Assembly (NCBI GenBank): GCA_918797485.1
Contig: CAKKNE010000001.1
Span: forward strand, 6,014,001 to 6,078,000
Length of the DNA: 64,000 bases
Direction: 5' to 3'
Origin: Pelagomonas calceolata
Taxonomy: Eukaryota; Sar; Pelagophyceae; Pelagomonadales; Pelagomonadaceae
Position 1 is the first letter of the stretch, and each line of letters starts with the position of its first letter. Under the pieces are notes generated by a model. The model had not been told where the DNA came from. It saw only the letters and a program-made list of their open reading frames with translations, and made no database searches. The position numbers and the translations under genes were made by a program. Shown piece after piece: positions 18,335-26,665 of the stretch.

Positions 18335-18589
18335 ATGCCGAAGAGCCTCCTCGACATCCTCGTGCCCCCGTCGGCGTGCGTGCGCGGCGGCAAGCTAACA
18401 ATTCCAGCGTTTGAGCACCTCATGGGTGGAATAATGTGCGGCCTCGCCGCCTACCTGACGCACACCGTCTCCCCAAAATTTGTCTACATGTCCTTCTTCG
18501 TCTCGTTCATGCTGGTGCAGTGCGCCGTCACTGGTTTCTCGCCGCCGCGCTTGATGGGCACCTACGTGCTCGGACTGAAGCGGGACTAA
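18335..18589 (+). CDS. Small two-helix membrane protein, unknown
   Basis: 84 residues from the ATG at 18335. Two hydrophobic helices are visible (LMGGIMCGLAAYLTHTV and FVYMSFFVSFMLVQCAVTGF), then LGLKRD. Its TAA stop (18587-18589) is followed with no gap, in the same frame, by the ATG of the next ORF. No family recognised. Confidence 0.55.
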   Translation: MPKSLLDILVPPSACVRGGKLTIPAFEHLMGGIMCGLAAYLTHTVSPKFVYMSFFVSFMLVQCAVTGFSPPRLMGTYVLGLKRD

Positions 18590-19282
18590 ATGGCGTTCGA
18601 CGAGTCGCGGCTGCGGGCGCTCGTGCGGGGCGACAGCTGCGTCCTCCGGCCGCAGACGTATTTTGTCGCGTGGAACGGCGTGCTGACGCTTGTCTACGAG
18701 GGCTTTCCGCCCGTGTTGGCCGGCATCAAAGCCAGGCTCAACGAGGAAGACGCTCTGCCCCCGGAGAACTTCGGCTCGCGGTGGCCGAAGACGACGCTGG
18801 CGGCGCTGCAGGACGACGCCCCTCCGCTCTCGTTGGCGGAATTGACGCGCCTGCGGGCGCTGTGCGAGGAGCACGCCTCGAAGCTGAGCCTGCGCGTGCC
18901 TGTCGAGCGCCTGAGCTTCGTGTCGTACGACCAGCGCGGGCTCGAATCGGTCCGCGAGCGCAGCGATGTGGCCCTCGGGTCGGCCGTCGATGACGGCGAG
19001 CCGTCGGATGCGGAGCAAGCACGCGTCCGCGGCGTGCTGGACGAGTGGTCGGATTTGGAGACTTATCTCCCGCGCGTCAACGCGCCGGGCTCCCGCATCG
19101 GCTCGTACCGCGAGTCTTCACCCGCCGGACAGACGCTCGTGGCGTTTATCGGAGGCTCAGAGCTTCGGGAGCTCGTTGCGCAATTCCGCTCGGCGGTCGA
19201 CGCGCTGCTGCCCGGCCGCTACGCGTGGCTCGACGACGCGTCGCTGCACTGCACCGTCCGAGCGCTCGGCGTATCTACGTAA
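18590..19282 (+). CDS. Unknown protein with 2H-phosphoesterase-like C-terminal motif
   Basis: 230 residues beginning directly after the preceding TAA codon. Seen: TYFVAWNGVLTLVYEGFPPV, PENFGSRWPKTTLAALQDD, PVERLSFVSYDQRG and, near the end, DASLHCTVRALGV. SLHCTV fits one H-x-T/S-h motif of the 2H phosphoesterases and LigT-like enzymes. I do not see a convincing first HxT motif, so an enzymatic role is uncertain. Confidence 0.6.
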   Translation: MAFDESRLRALVRGDSCVLRPQTYFVAWNGVLTLVYEGFPPVLAGIKARLNEEDALPPENFGSRWPKTTLAALQDDAPPLSLAELTRLRALCEEHASKLSLRVPVERLSFVSYDQRGLESVRERSDVALGSAVDDGEPSDAEQARVRGVLDEWSDLETYLPRVNAPGSRIGSYRESSPAGQTLVAFIGGSELRELVAQFRSAVDALLPGRYAWLDDASLHCTVRALGVST

Positions 19283-19310
19283 CCACGAAATCAATTTACA
19301 CAAAGCGGAG

Positions 19311-20404
19311 CTAGTCGCTCGGCATGCTGTCCTCCGGGTCCCCTTCCATGTCGGGAGAGACCATATACCTGTCCTCGTCTACCACCTCCGGAGACGGCGG
19401 GGCCGGCGCCGCCACACGCGTAAACACGCGGAGCTCGCCCCGCAGCGGGTTGCCGCCGCGCGAGATTCTGAGAGTCTCGTCGCAATAGGTAGTATCGAAC
19501 GCCGAGCCGTCCAGGCCCGTCGCCGCGAAGGCGGCGTTGGCTGCTCTCGCAATCTCAGGGACGTCGTAGCCCGTCTCTTCTGGTCTGTGTGCAAATCGCA
19601 AATCAACCAGTGTTGCTGACTGAATCGAGCGGTGAGAGATGCACACCGCCACGCCATCGAGCAGACGTCGCCTCCGTGAAAGTTGATTTATACACTGCTT
19701 GTGGCAAGAGCTCCGCGAATTCCGGCGCTTTGTCTCGGTCGAGGCCGGTGAGCGTCCTGTCTAGACCTGGAAATCGACCAGTGAGTTAGGTTGTGGGGCA
19801 CCCGAAATTTGATTCCACGCAGGTCTAAACGTTCGAACACAATATTCACCCGGTTCGTGCCGGCGGCTTTCCTTGTGCCGGGCGTCGAGCCGTCGCCGTC
19901 CACCGAGAAGCTGTGGTCCAGGCTCAGCGCGACCGACGCCTTCGACAGGGCCGCCAGGGGCGCTCCGATGAGCGGCAGGCCGTCGAGGCCGTCGAGCACG
20001 GCCGAGGGCCACGGCGCCACGGTCACGCAGTTCTTGACGCGGCGGCCCATCACATCAATTTTCTGGACGACGTCGCGGCCCGCCAAACCGGACGTGTCGA
20101 ACGGCACCCAGTCCGGCGGCGGCGGCGGCGCGTTGTTCGTGAATCTCAAATCCCAGTCCCCGTCGATGACCATGAGGTCCCGCGGGAACGACGGCTTCTC
20201 GTCGTCGGTCGCGGCCTTCTCGAGCGCGGCGACCGCCTCCTCGATGCGCTTCGCGCCGTCCGGCGGCGCGCTGAAGCGGTCGCTCGGCACGACGTCCGCG
20301 AGGACTTGTAGGAGGTTGGTCCGGGCCGACGCGCTGGGACGCGCCGTCATCGCGGAGAGCGCCGTGGCGGCGCCACTGCTCAGCAGCGCAATGAGGATGC
20401 GCAT
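19311..20404 (-). CDS. PAP/fibrillin family plastid lipid-associated protein, three exons
   Basis: Exons 20404-19831, 19766-19706 and 19584-19311; 302 residues once two introners are removed. Seen: signal-like start (RILIALLSSGAATALSAMTA), then the fibrillin opening VIDGDWDLRFTNNAPPP, central strands (VVQKIDVMGRRVKNCVTVAP; GTNRVNIVFERLD), exon 2 RTLTGLDRDKAPEFAELL, and the family signature FDTTYCDETLRISRGGNPLR with GELRVFTRV. Known: fibrillins bind plastoglobules and thylakoid lipids. The exon 3 signature is essential to the call and is reached only by splicing both introners. A plastid location is inferred. Confidence 0.85.
19585..19697. mobile_element. Introner forming intron 19585-19705
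   Basis: 113-bp element starting CTGTGTGCAAATC and ending GATTTATACACTG, with hairpin-core CCACGCCATCGA inside. Flanks cttctggt / cttgtggc match at 6 of 8. In the gene (minus) strand the upstream copy starts GC and splicing there gives ELL-PEETGYD. A GT four bases into the element (GTATAA) is also in frame and would add four residues. Confidence 0.8.
19767..19822. mobile_element. Introner (56 bp) forming intron 19767-19830
   Basis: Short element with ends CTGGAAATCG and TTTGATTCCACGCAG, flanked by gtctagac (19759-19766) and gtctaaac (19823-19830), 7 of 8 matching. On the minus strand the intron starts GTTTAGAC and ends CCAG; splicing restores VFERLDRTL. Confidence 0.88.
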
Positions 20405-20804
20405 GCTTGCGATTTGTGAGCTGTGTGCGATGTGCTGTAATTACACAACCTGAGAGCCAAGTTCACAGTTCGCTTTGAGGCGTTCGCTTGAAGAGCCTCT
20501 TGAAGACCACGCTGAAGCGTACGATCGTCGTGCTGCTCGCTTAGTGATGCGCCTCGACCTTTGCGCTCGTGTGGGCATTAATAGCGTCACAGAGTCACTA
20601 GCATTCGACTTTGGCGCACGAGTCCTAGCCACGTAACACATACGCTCTCCGGTGCAGGATGAGTGGTGCGAAGGCTACGGCGGCAACTCGCATCCTCACG
20701 AGGACAATCGTTGAGCGCAGCGCATTTGGAGGCTCCTAGACGACAAAACGGAACAGCGGGCAGCCACGACAACACGCCTACCAACAATGCACACCTAGGG
20801 CACC
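20405..20804. other. Divergent intergenic region
   Basis: 400 bp between the fibrillin gene (minus) and the next gene (plus). Nothing recognisable found. Confidence 0.35.
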
Positions 20805-22575
20805 ATGCTGAAAGCCTGGGACACGCTCGTGGGCGAGGCGCGCTGCCTCTTTACCGCATCGGTGGAGGGCGGTGAGCCGGAGGCGCTCTGCGAGGGGTTA
20901 GTAAGGCAGGTGTCCAAACTCGCGGTAGGAGCCGGCGGCCCGGGCACGACCTGCCGCGCGGCGCCGACGGACTACGGCAGTATCATCGTACAAGTGGACA
21001 CGCGCGACGGGAGCACCGAGGCGATTAAGGACGCGTTGAAGGGCAAGACGCTCATCGTGCGCGGCGCGCGCTGCGTCTTGGGATTGGCGGCGGCGGCCGT
21101 CAGGCTGCCATGTGCATCAAATCCTGTTGAAATCCGCCCCGTGGTCGAGAAGCCCCACGGAAGTATGATAAAAGACGTCTCGGAGGACGACTGGCGGCGG
21201 CTCCGGCGCCTCTTCGGGCGCCGGGCGGAAGTGCCGGGCGACAAGCGCGACGCCTGGGCGCGTGCTTTGAGAGATGCGGGCCGGGCCTACGCGGACCGGC
21301 CGTGGGCTGAGTGTCGCTGGCACCCGCCGAGGCGCGAGCCGCTCGTCGTCACCGGCCCGTCGTTCTTCGCCGCGCCCAAGAAGCAAGAGGCCAAGGAGGC
21401 GGACTCCAAGGCCGACGCGAAGGACGCGAAGGATTCTGACGACGACGCCAAGGACGACGTCGCGGAAGCCAAGGGCGCCGAGCCCTGGGACGAGCGCGCT
21501 GCGACCCGCCGCGCGACGCTGCGGCGGCGGCGGCTGATGGACAACCGGCAGCCGTGGCGCCTCGACCCCCGCGCGCCCGTCGACGAAAAGGCGCCCGTAG
21601 TCGTCGACGAGAACGTGCCGCCCGCGACGGCGCCGCCGGAGCCGGCGCCTCTCCCACAACCCAAGGTCTCGTCGGTCTTCGCCGCGATGCGCGCCGTCGC
21701 GGCGCTGACGCCGAAGAACGCCGCGGCGCCGGACGTGCCGACGGTCGCGGCGCGGCTCGCCGCGCGGCGCCGTTCCTCCCTGTGTGGAAACCAAATTTCG
21801 GGTGCCCCACGCCATCGACGCGATGTTGTCCCCGTGGATAACTAACTCACTGGTTGATTTCCACACAGGCGAGAAGGGCTTCACCCTGTCGAAGCGCGGC
21901 GAACTGGCCGTGCTCGACGAGCTCGCGCGGGCGATGCCGCAGGGCGGTCTCGAGCTGGCCGAGCCGGCGTGCTGGGGCGCCGCGGCGTCGAACGCCGTCG
22001 TCGCGCGCGGCCGGGGCGCCGCGGCGCGGCTCCGGTGGCTGGCCCTCGCGCGGCGCGCCGTCGCGGCGTCGTGGTGCTTCCTGAGCTTCGAGGAGTTTGT
22101 GCAGTCGCACGCCGACGCCGTCGAAGGGCGGAGGCGCGCGCTGCGGGAGGCGCCGATTTCCGTCGCGCAACCCACGGCCGCCGAGCCTACGATCGTCGAC
22201 GCCGTCAATCTGGCGGTCCTACCGATTTCGCGGGCCGCGGCGCCGCGGCCGCTCCCCGACGGGACGTTTACCTGGACGACGCCCGAGGAGGATGAGTCGG
22301 TACCGGTCGTCGACGAGGCCCCGCCGCGTGCCGACGTTTCTGCCGAAGGCAAGGCGCTGTCAAATTTGGAGGGCGTCTTTCCCGTGGTCGTCGCGGCCAT
22401 TCCGCAGATCGTGTCGGTCCACGTCGTTGGGAGCAGCGAAGAGGACGTCTGGCGCGTCGTCCGCTCGGCTCTCCCGGACCGAAGCAAGACGTGCCTCGGC
22501 CGGGAGGAGTTCGTGGGGGATGTGTGGCCGGCGTTGTGGGGGGCGTTTGGGGAGCGCTGGCGTTCTAAGCTATAG
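20805..22575 (+). CDS. Unknown basic/acidic protein, two exons
   Basis: Exons 20805-21771 and 21869-22575; 557 residues. No family recognised. Visible: an N-terminal domain of mixed strands and helices (KAWDTLVGEARCLFTASVEG; YGSIIVQVDTRDGSTEAIKD; KTLIVRGARCVLGLAAAAV), DDWRRLRRLFGRR, a low-complexity Lys/Asp/Ala stretch (KQEAKEADSKADAKDAKDSD), an Arg-rich run (ATRRATLRRRRLMDN), and a helical C-terminal region (SHADAVEGRRRALREAP; FPVVVAAIPQIVSVHVVG). Possibly nuclear. The intron joins ARR to EKGFTLSKRG in frame. Confidence 0.6.
21780..21868. mobile_element. Introner forming intron 21772-21868
   Basis: 89-bp element with CTGTGTGGAAACCAA and GGTTGATTTCCACACAG ends and CCACGCCATCGACGCGA core. The flanks (gttcctcc / gcgagaag) do not match as a duplication. 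Even so, a GT exactly 8 bases upstream of the element and the terminal AG preserve the frame, as in other copies. Confidence 0.85.
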
Positions 22576-22712
22576 TTGTGTTTACATATCACGTAAGTTA
22601 GACTTGGGGGGCGCGGGTAGGCGCGCGGGGGTGGTGGCCTCGCGCGGGCCGCACCCGTGCCAGTGATAGGGAATAACACAAGTGCAGCTTATAACTCGAC
22701 TTCGCAGAGCGA

Positions 22713-24206
22713 CTACTTCCGCGACTTCTTCTTCTTCGACGCCGGCTTGCGCGCCGGCTCCGCAGCCTTGCGCTTCTTCGCGGCCGGCTTGCGCGCGGCC
22801 GGCTTGCGCGCGGCCGGCTTGCGCGTGTCGATCTCGAGGTGGCCCCGGCGGTAGCCCCGAGTGTCGGTCTCGCCGCCGAGCTGCACGTGGTACCACGAGC
22901 CGCTGCCCGTGGTGCGCTGCACGACGCCGCGCGCGCCCGTCTCCTTGATGACGACGCGCGTCCCGACCTTGACGGGCGGTAGAGCCGCCCGCTCCGCCGC
23001 CTTCGCCTCCCACTCTCTCATCTTCCTCCGTTCGTCCGCCATGCGCGCCTCCTCCTTCTTCTCGAACGCCGCGCGCGCCTCCTCGAGCGTTGGGCCCAAG
23101 TCGTTGCACACGCGTCGACCCCGCAGCGAGGACGCGTAGCGGAGGGCCTCCCGGTCCTCCAGGACCGTCGCCTCGGCCGCCGCGCGCCGCCCCATGGCGA
23201 GGAGCGTCTTGTCCTCGGCGGACGCGCCAGGCCGCTGCGCGTAGGCGAGCCGCACGCCTATGACGTCCTCGTACAGAGTCGACGTCGCAGCCTCGCCCAT
23301 CTTGTACAACGCGTCCGCGTACACGTCGAAGGCCGCGCGCTCGCCCTTGTTGTCCTCGGGGCACGGCGGCTTGCGCCGCTTGCCGTCGTCCGGCCCGCCG
23401 TTGGCGTGCTCGACCCTCACTAACTTCCGGCGCCGCCCGCAGTCGATGCAGTCAGCGACCTTGTGCGGGAACCACTCATTTACCTTCTTCGTCTTGGCGT
23501 CGGCGCCCTTCGGCATGTCCTCGCCGCGCAGGAAGGCCTCCGTGACCAGTTCGTCCTTCACGAGTGAGGCGTACTGCGCCTCGTGCGACAGGTCCTCCTT
23601 CGGCAGGCCCAGGTCCCCCAGCCGGTCAAACGTGGCGTCCTCGGAGCGCTTGTCGTTCTCCTCCTGCGCCGCTTTCTGAAACCGCTGCTGCGCCAGCGCC
23701 TCCGAGTTGCACATGCCCGGGAAGCCGGGCTTGTGCCAGGGCCCGACGACGAGGCCGTGGTCGAGGAACCACTTTTTGGCGGACGCCTGTCCAACACTCT
23801 GCACCCACCCTCCGGAGAAGAACGCGTAGCCGTGGAGCCTCACGATCTCGTTGAGTTGAGGTTTGGTCAAGTTCTTGAGATACTGCTCGACCTCGTCGGG
23901 CTTCGAGGCCGTCCAGCCGGGCGGCAGCCTCACTTTCTTCGCCCTGGCGTCGTGCTTGTAAACTGGGGCGTCCGCGCGCTTGCTGGAGATGCCCGCGGCC
24001 TCGGCCGCCTTCTTTTCCTGCTTGACGAATTCCTCCCCTGTAATCGCACCGGGCTGGGCGGAGTCGTCGTCGTCCGATTCGGACTCTGCCGCCCCGTAGG
24101 CTATGTGGCTCGGAGCGCGCTCCGTATTATATTGCTCCTCGTCGGCGAAGCGCAGCGGCGCTTTGGGCGCGCGCGCGGGCCACGCGTTGGCGCCGGTCCG
24201 ACGCAT
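22713..24206 (-). CDS. Unknown nuclear-type protein with basic C-terminal tail
   Basis: 497 residues from the ATG at 24206. Visible: RFADEEQYNTERAPSHIAYG, an acidic patch (AAESESDDDDSAQ), LPPGWTASKPDEVEQYLKNL, a region with CxxC (KVADCIDCGRRRKLVRVEHA) followed by PPCPEDNKG, a long helix (EEARAAFEKKEEARMADERR), a KOW/Tudor-like small beta domain (VGTRVVIKETGARGVVQRTT), and a tail of repeated K-P-A-A-R units ending KKKKSRK. The tail suggests nucleic-acid binding. No specific family recognised. Confidence 0.65.
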   Translation of the reverse strand: MRRTGANAWPARAPKAPLRFADEEQYNTERAPSHIAYGAAESESDDDDSAQPGAITGEEFVKQEKKAAEAAGISSKRADAPVYKHDARAKKVRLPPGWTASKPDEVEQYLKNLTKPQLNEIVRLHGYAFFSGGWVQSVGQASAKKWFLDHGLVVGPWHKPGFPGMCNSEALAQQRFQKAAQEENDKRSEDATFDRLGDLGLPKEDLSHEAQYASLVKDELVTEAFLRGEDMPKGADAKTKKVNEWFPHKVADCIDCGRRRKLVRVEHANGGPDDGKRRKPPCPEDNKGERAAFDVYADALYKMGEAATSTLYEDVIGVRLAYAQRPGASAEDKTLLAMGRRAAAEATVLEDREALRYASSLRGRRVCNDLGPTLEEARAAFEKKEEARMADERRKMREWEAKAAERAALPPVKVGTRVVIKETGARGVVQRTTGSGSWYHVQLGGETDTRGYRRGHLEIDTRKPAARKPAARKPAAKKRKAAEPARKPASKKKKSRK

Positions 24207-25155
24207 GATGATGAGTGCTCGATCTACGTTCGGCACGCGTGTGGCAACCACTGCACAGCGCGGGATCGGCTGAAACGCGGCGTCTGCGGCACCACTCGTA
24301 GCGCGGTTGCAGCAGCGGTCAATTGAGGTATTGATGGAGCGCTGCCAACGCGCGGTTAACTTACTGAGGCTCCTCTCGCGCCGTGCACAGCGACGCAAAA
24401 CCAGGCTCGGCGGAGCCCCAGCCTTTGAATTTATTTTGCTTGGAGCGATCCATCAAGCGGTCTGCGGGCTCATAGTCACTGGCTGATGGATGGGCAAGCG
24501 CGTGGGCGTCGCACCACGCAATCTTCTCTGAAATTGCCTGCGGACAGCTTGGCAAAAACGAGCCCGCCGCGCGCGCGTGCGCGCTGGTCGGCGAGCACGA
24601 TGCTCTGCCCGGGCACGATACCACGACGCGGCGCCAGCGCCACGATGCGCGGGCAGCAGCTCGCCCATGGCGCCTGGATGTGGGCTGCCCCAGCTCCTGG
24701 CGCCCCAGTCGAGGGTCCCGGAGCCGCGTACTGGGGCAGGGAAAGACGACGAAGTCGCGTGCGGGCCACGGCGTCACGGGCTTGTGTCGGGCGCAGCCGA
24801 CGGAGGCTACTCGCCGCCGCGCGGGCGAGGACGGCGCGCCGATAGCATCGGCGCCGCGGCTTGATTTGGACAGTCAGGCCGCGATCATTGTTGTTTGTTT
24901 GTTATGGTTACGTAAACGACCGCTCGTGCGAGTTCGGGCGCGCACGCATGGGGAGAAGAGTTAGAAACAAATCAGGTTTGGACGGGTTTTTGGCGCATTT
25001 TTAGCGCGCGCGATTCTGCGTTTACGCTCGCAACAGCGCTTGGCGGTGAAGCGGTACCCTCCAGCGATCTCCTGGTTCGCACACGTATCGTGCCCGTGAC
25101 CTATTATAGATCTGTGGCCCAGAGAGCCACTTTGCTAATTTGAAAGCACAAGCCC
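24207..25155. other. Long divergent intergenic region, possible small gene
   Basis: About 950 bp. On the minus strand around 24364-24530 a frame ends in a protein-like stretch (YEPADRLMDRSKQNKFKGWG, then SAEPGFASLCTAREEPQ). A neighbouring frame upstream (24480-24700) reads RGIVPGQSIVLADQRARARG, so a small two-exon gene is possible, but there is no homology I recognise. The rest shows nothing. Confidence 0.3.
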
Positions 25156-26028
25156 ATGCCGCGCCCGGCGAAGCGCGGCCGCGCGGACGCCGACAAGGAG
25201 TTCCGGGTGGATCCCACCGAGGAGGACGAGGACGAGGAGGAGGAGGAGCCCGTCGCCGACGACGACGACGACGAGGAGGCGCTGCGGAAGAAGCAGCGGG
25301 AAGTGGACGCGAAGAACGGTTTCGCCCTGTGGGGCGACGTGCAGCGCGACAAGGCGAAGAGCCCGAAAGGACCGCTGGCCTTCCTGCAAGGCAACAACAC
25401 GCTGGGCGACTGGACGCCGGAGAGCCGCTCGCTGCCCAAGGAGATCGTCAACGCCTACCACGAGATTGGCCACCCCATCAAACGCTGCACGACGTCGCGC
25501 GGATACGTGCGGGCGCTCATGAAGATTTGTGTAGAGTGCAACGTGCCGTTCCCGAAGCCCGGCAAGGGCTACACGACCCGCACGTGGATAGCGATGCTGC
25601 TGATCTGGTGCGCGCCGATGAGAAAGGGCGGCCGCCGGCGCTTACAGCTGGAGAGGGCGGCGTTCTTCAGCTACCAGCTGCTGAAAGTCTCCGAGAAGGC
25701 CGCGTTGGCGTTGGCGCCGCCCAAGCCCGGCGCGTGCGAACTTTGCTCGACGACGGCCATCAAGCAGCTCTTCAAGCACTTCCCCGGCGCCGACGAAATC
25801 ATCTGGGGCGACTACTTCAAGGTGACGCGCGTGGGCGACACCTTCCACATCACGGTCCTCAAGAAGAAGACGCTCCACCGCGACCACCTGGAGCTCTCGC
25901 TCCTCTTCCGCGGCTGGCTCTGCGTGCACTGCAACCGGTACACGCTCCACAAGCTCGACTCGCTCTCGAGCGACGACTACAAGGTGTTCGGGCGCCGCGT
26001 CTACGTGAACTGCACGACGTTTATCTGA
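25156..26028 (+). CDS. Unknown acidic protein with paired CxxC motifs
   Basis: 290 residues from the ATG at 25156. The N-terminus is basic (MPRPAKRGRADADKEF) then strongly acidic (PTEEDEDEEEEEPVADDDDD). The body contains GPLAFLQGNNTLGDWTPESR, LMKICVECNVPFPKPGKGYT, and two CxxC pairs about 60 residues apart (GACELCSTTAIKQLF and GWLCVHCNRYTLHKL), suggesting a zinc-bound fold. It ends FGRRVYVNCTTFI. The overlapping +1 frame is an artefact of high GC. Function unknown. Confidence 0.65.
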   Translation: MPRPAKRGRADADKEFRVDPTEEDEDEEEEEPVADDDDDEEALRKKQREVDAKNGFALWGDVQRDKAKSPKGPLAFLQGNNTLGDWTPESRSLPKEIVNAYHEIGHPIKRCTTSRGYVRALMKICVECNVPFPKPGKGYTTRTWIAMLLIWCAPMRKGGRRRLQLERAAFFSYQLLKVSEKAALALAPPKPGACELCSTTAIKQLFKHFPGADEIIWGDYFKVTRVGDTFHITVLKKKTLHRDHLELSLLFRGWLCVHCNRYTLHKLDSLSSDDYKVFGRRVYVNCTTFI

Positions 26029-26090
26029 AGCCTAATTCTAGTTAACTCGGCATAGGCATCCCCGGGGAGGAACGATGACCACGCCTCCCA

Positions 26091-26520
26091 TCGACGGAAC
26101 CGGAGCCGACGGCCCGCGCTCGGAGGGCTGGAAAAGAATTTTACCAGACAACTCCCGAGTTTATGTTCGTTTCCTTCCGTTTGTTAGTGGTAGAGTCCAT
26201 CTAGGCCGGATGAACACGTACTCATCTATTTTAGGTGCTCCGTTAGGGCCGCGCGAATCCACGAATCCGCGACCCCACGTTTCTAGGAAGATGAGCCCGA
26301 GAGCTAGGTATGCGAGTATCAGCGACGACACCATCCAGATGGACCATAACGCCGTTGTTCTATTCACAATCGACCGACTTGCCCGTTCTCCGCGGACGAC
26401 GGTGCGTACGTGGGGCACTGGATTGGCCCCAGACCGGTGGTTTATAAAATAAATTCGCGTTTGAGGCACTTCGGTTACGGGACGGGCGGCCAGCTAACCG
26501 GCTTGATTGTGTACTACATT
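26091..26520. repeat. Dispersed 0.43-kb repeat, copy A
   Basis: Aligns along its length with 33422-33848; identical blocks include TTTATGTTCGTTT..CTTCCG, GTTAGTGGTAGAGTCCAT and CCCCAGACCGGTGGTTTATA. On the minus strand copy A has an open 102-codon frame with one hydrophobic helix (WSIWMVSSLILAYLALGLIF). The same frame in copy B contains a stop. It may be a duplicated gene fragment rather than a transposon; no terminal repeats were found. Confidence 0.75.
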
Positions 26521-26665
26521 GCTCCGAGACCCAAAGATGCTCGGCGCGGGTCGTAGCAAAAATTGGCCAAAAAAGGCAATTCGGTCTCGAGTCATCGGTA
26601 AGTCCTATTTAGGAGTGAATGCACATAGACGTTCACTTAGACTTGGGGGGGCGCGGGGTGGTGGC

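Noticed and set aside
21117-22679. 520-codon minus-strand ORF opposite the two-exon unknown gene
   Set aside because: It is antisense to a better plus-strand gene, reads through the introner, and has low-complexity Arg/Pro/His composition typical of GC-rich shadow frames.
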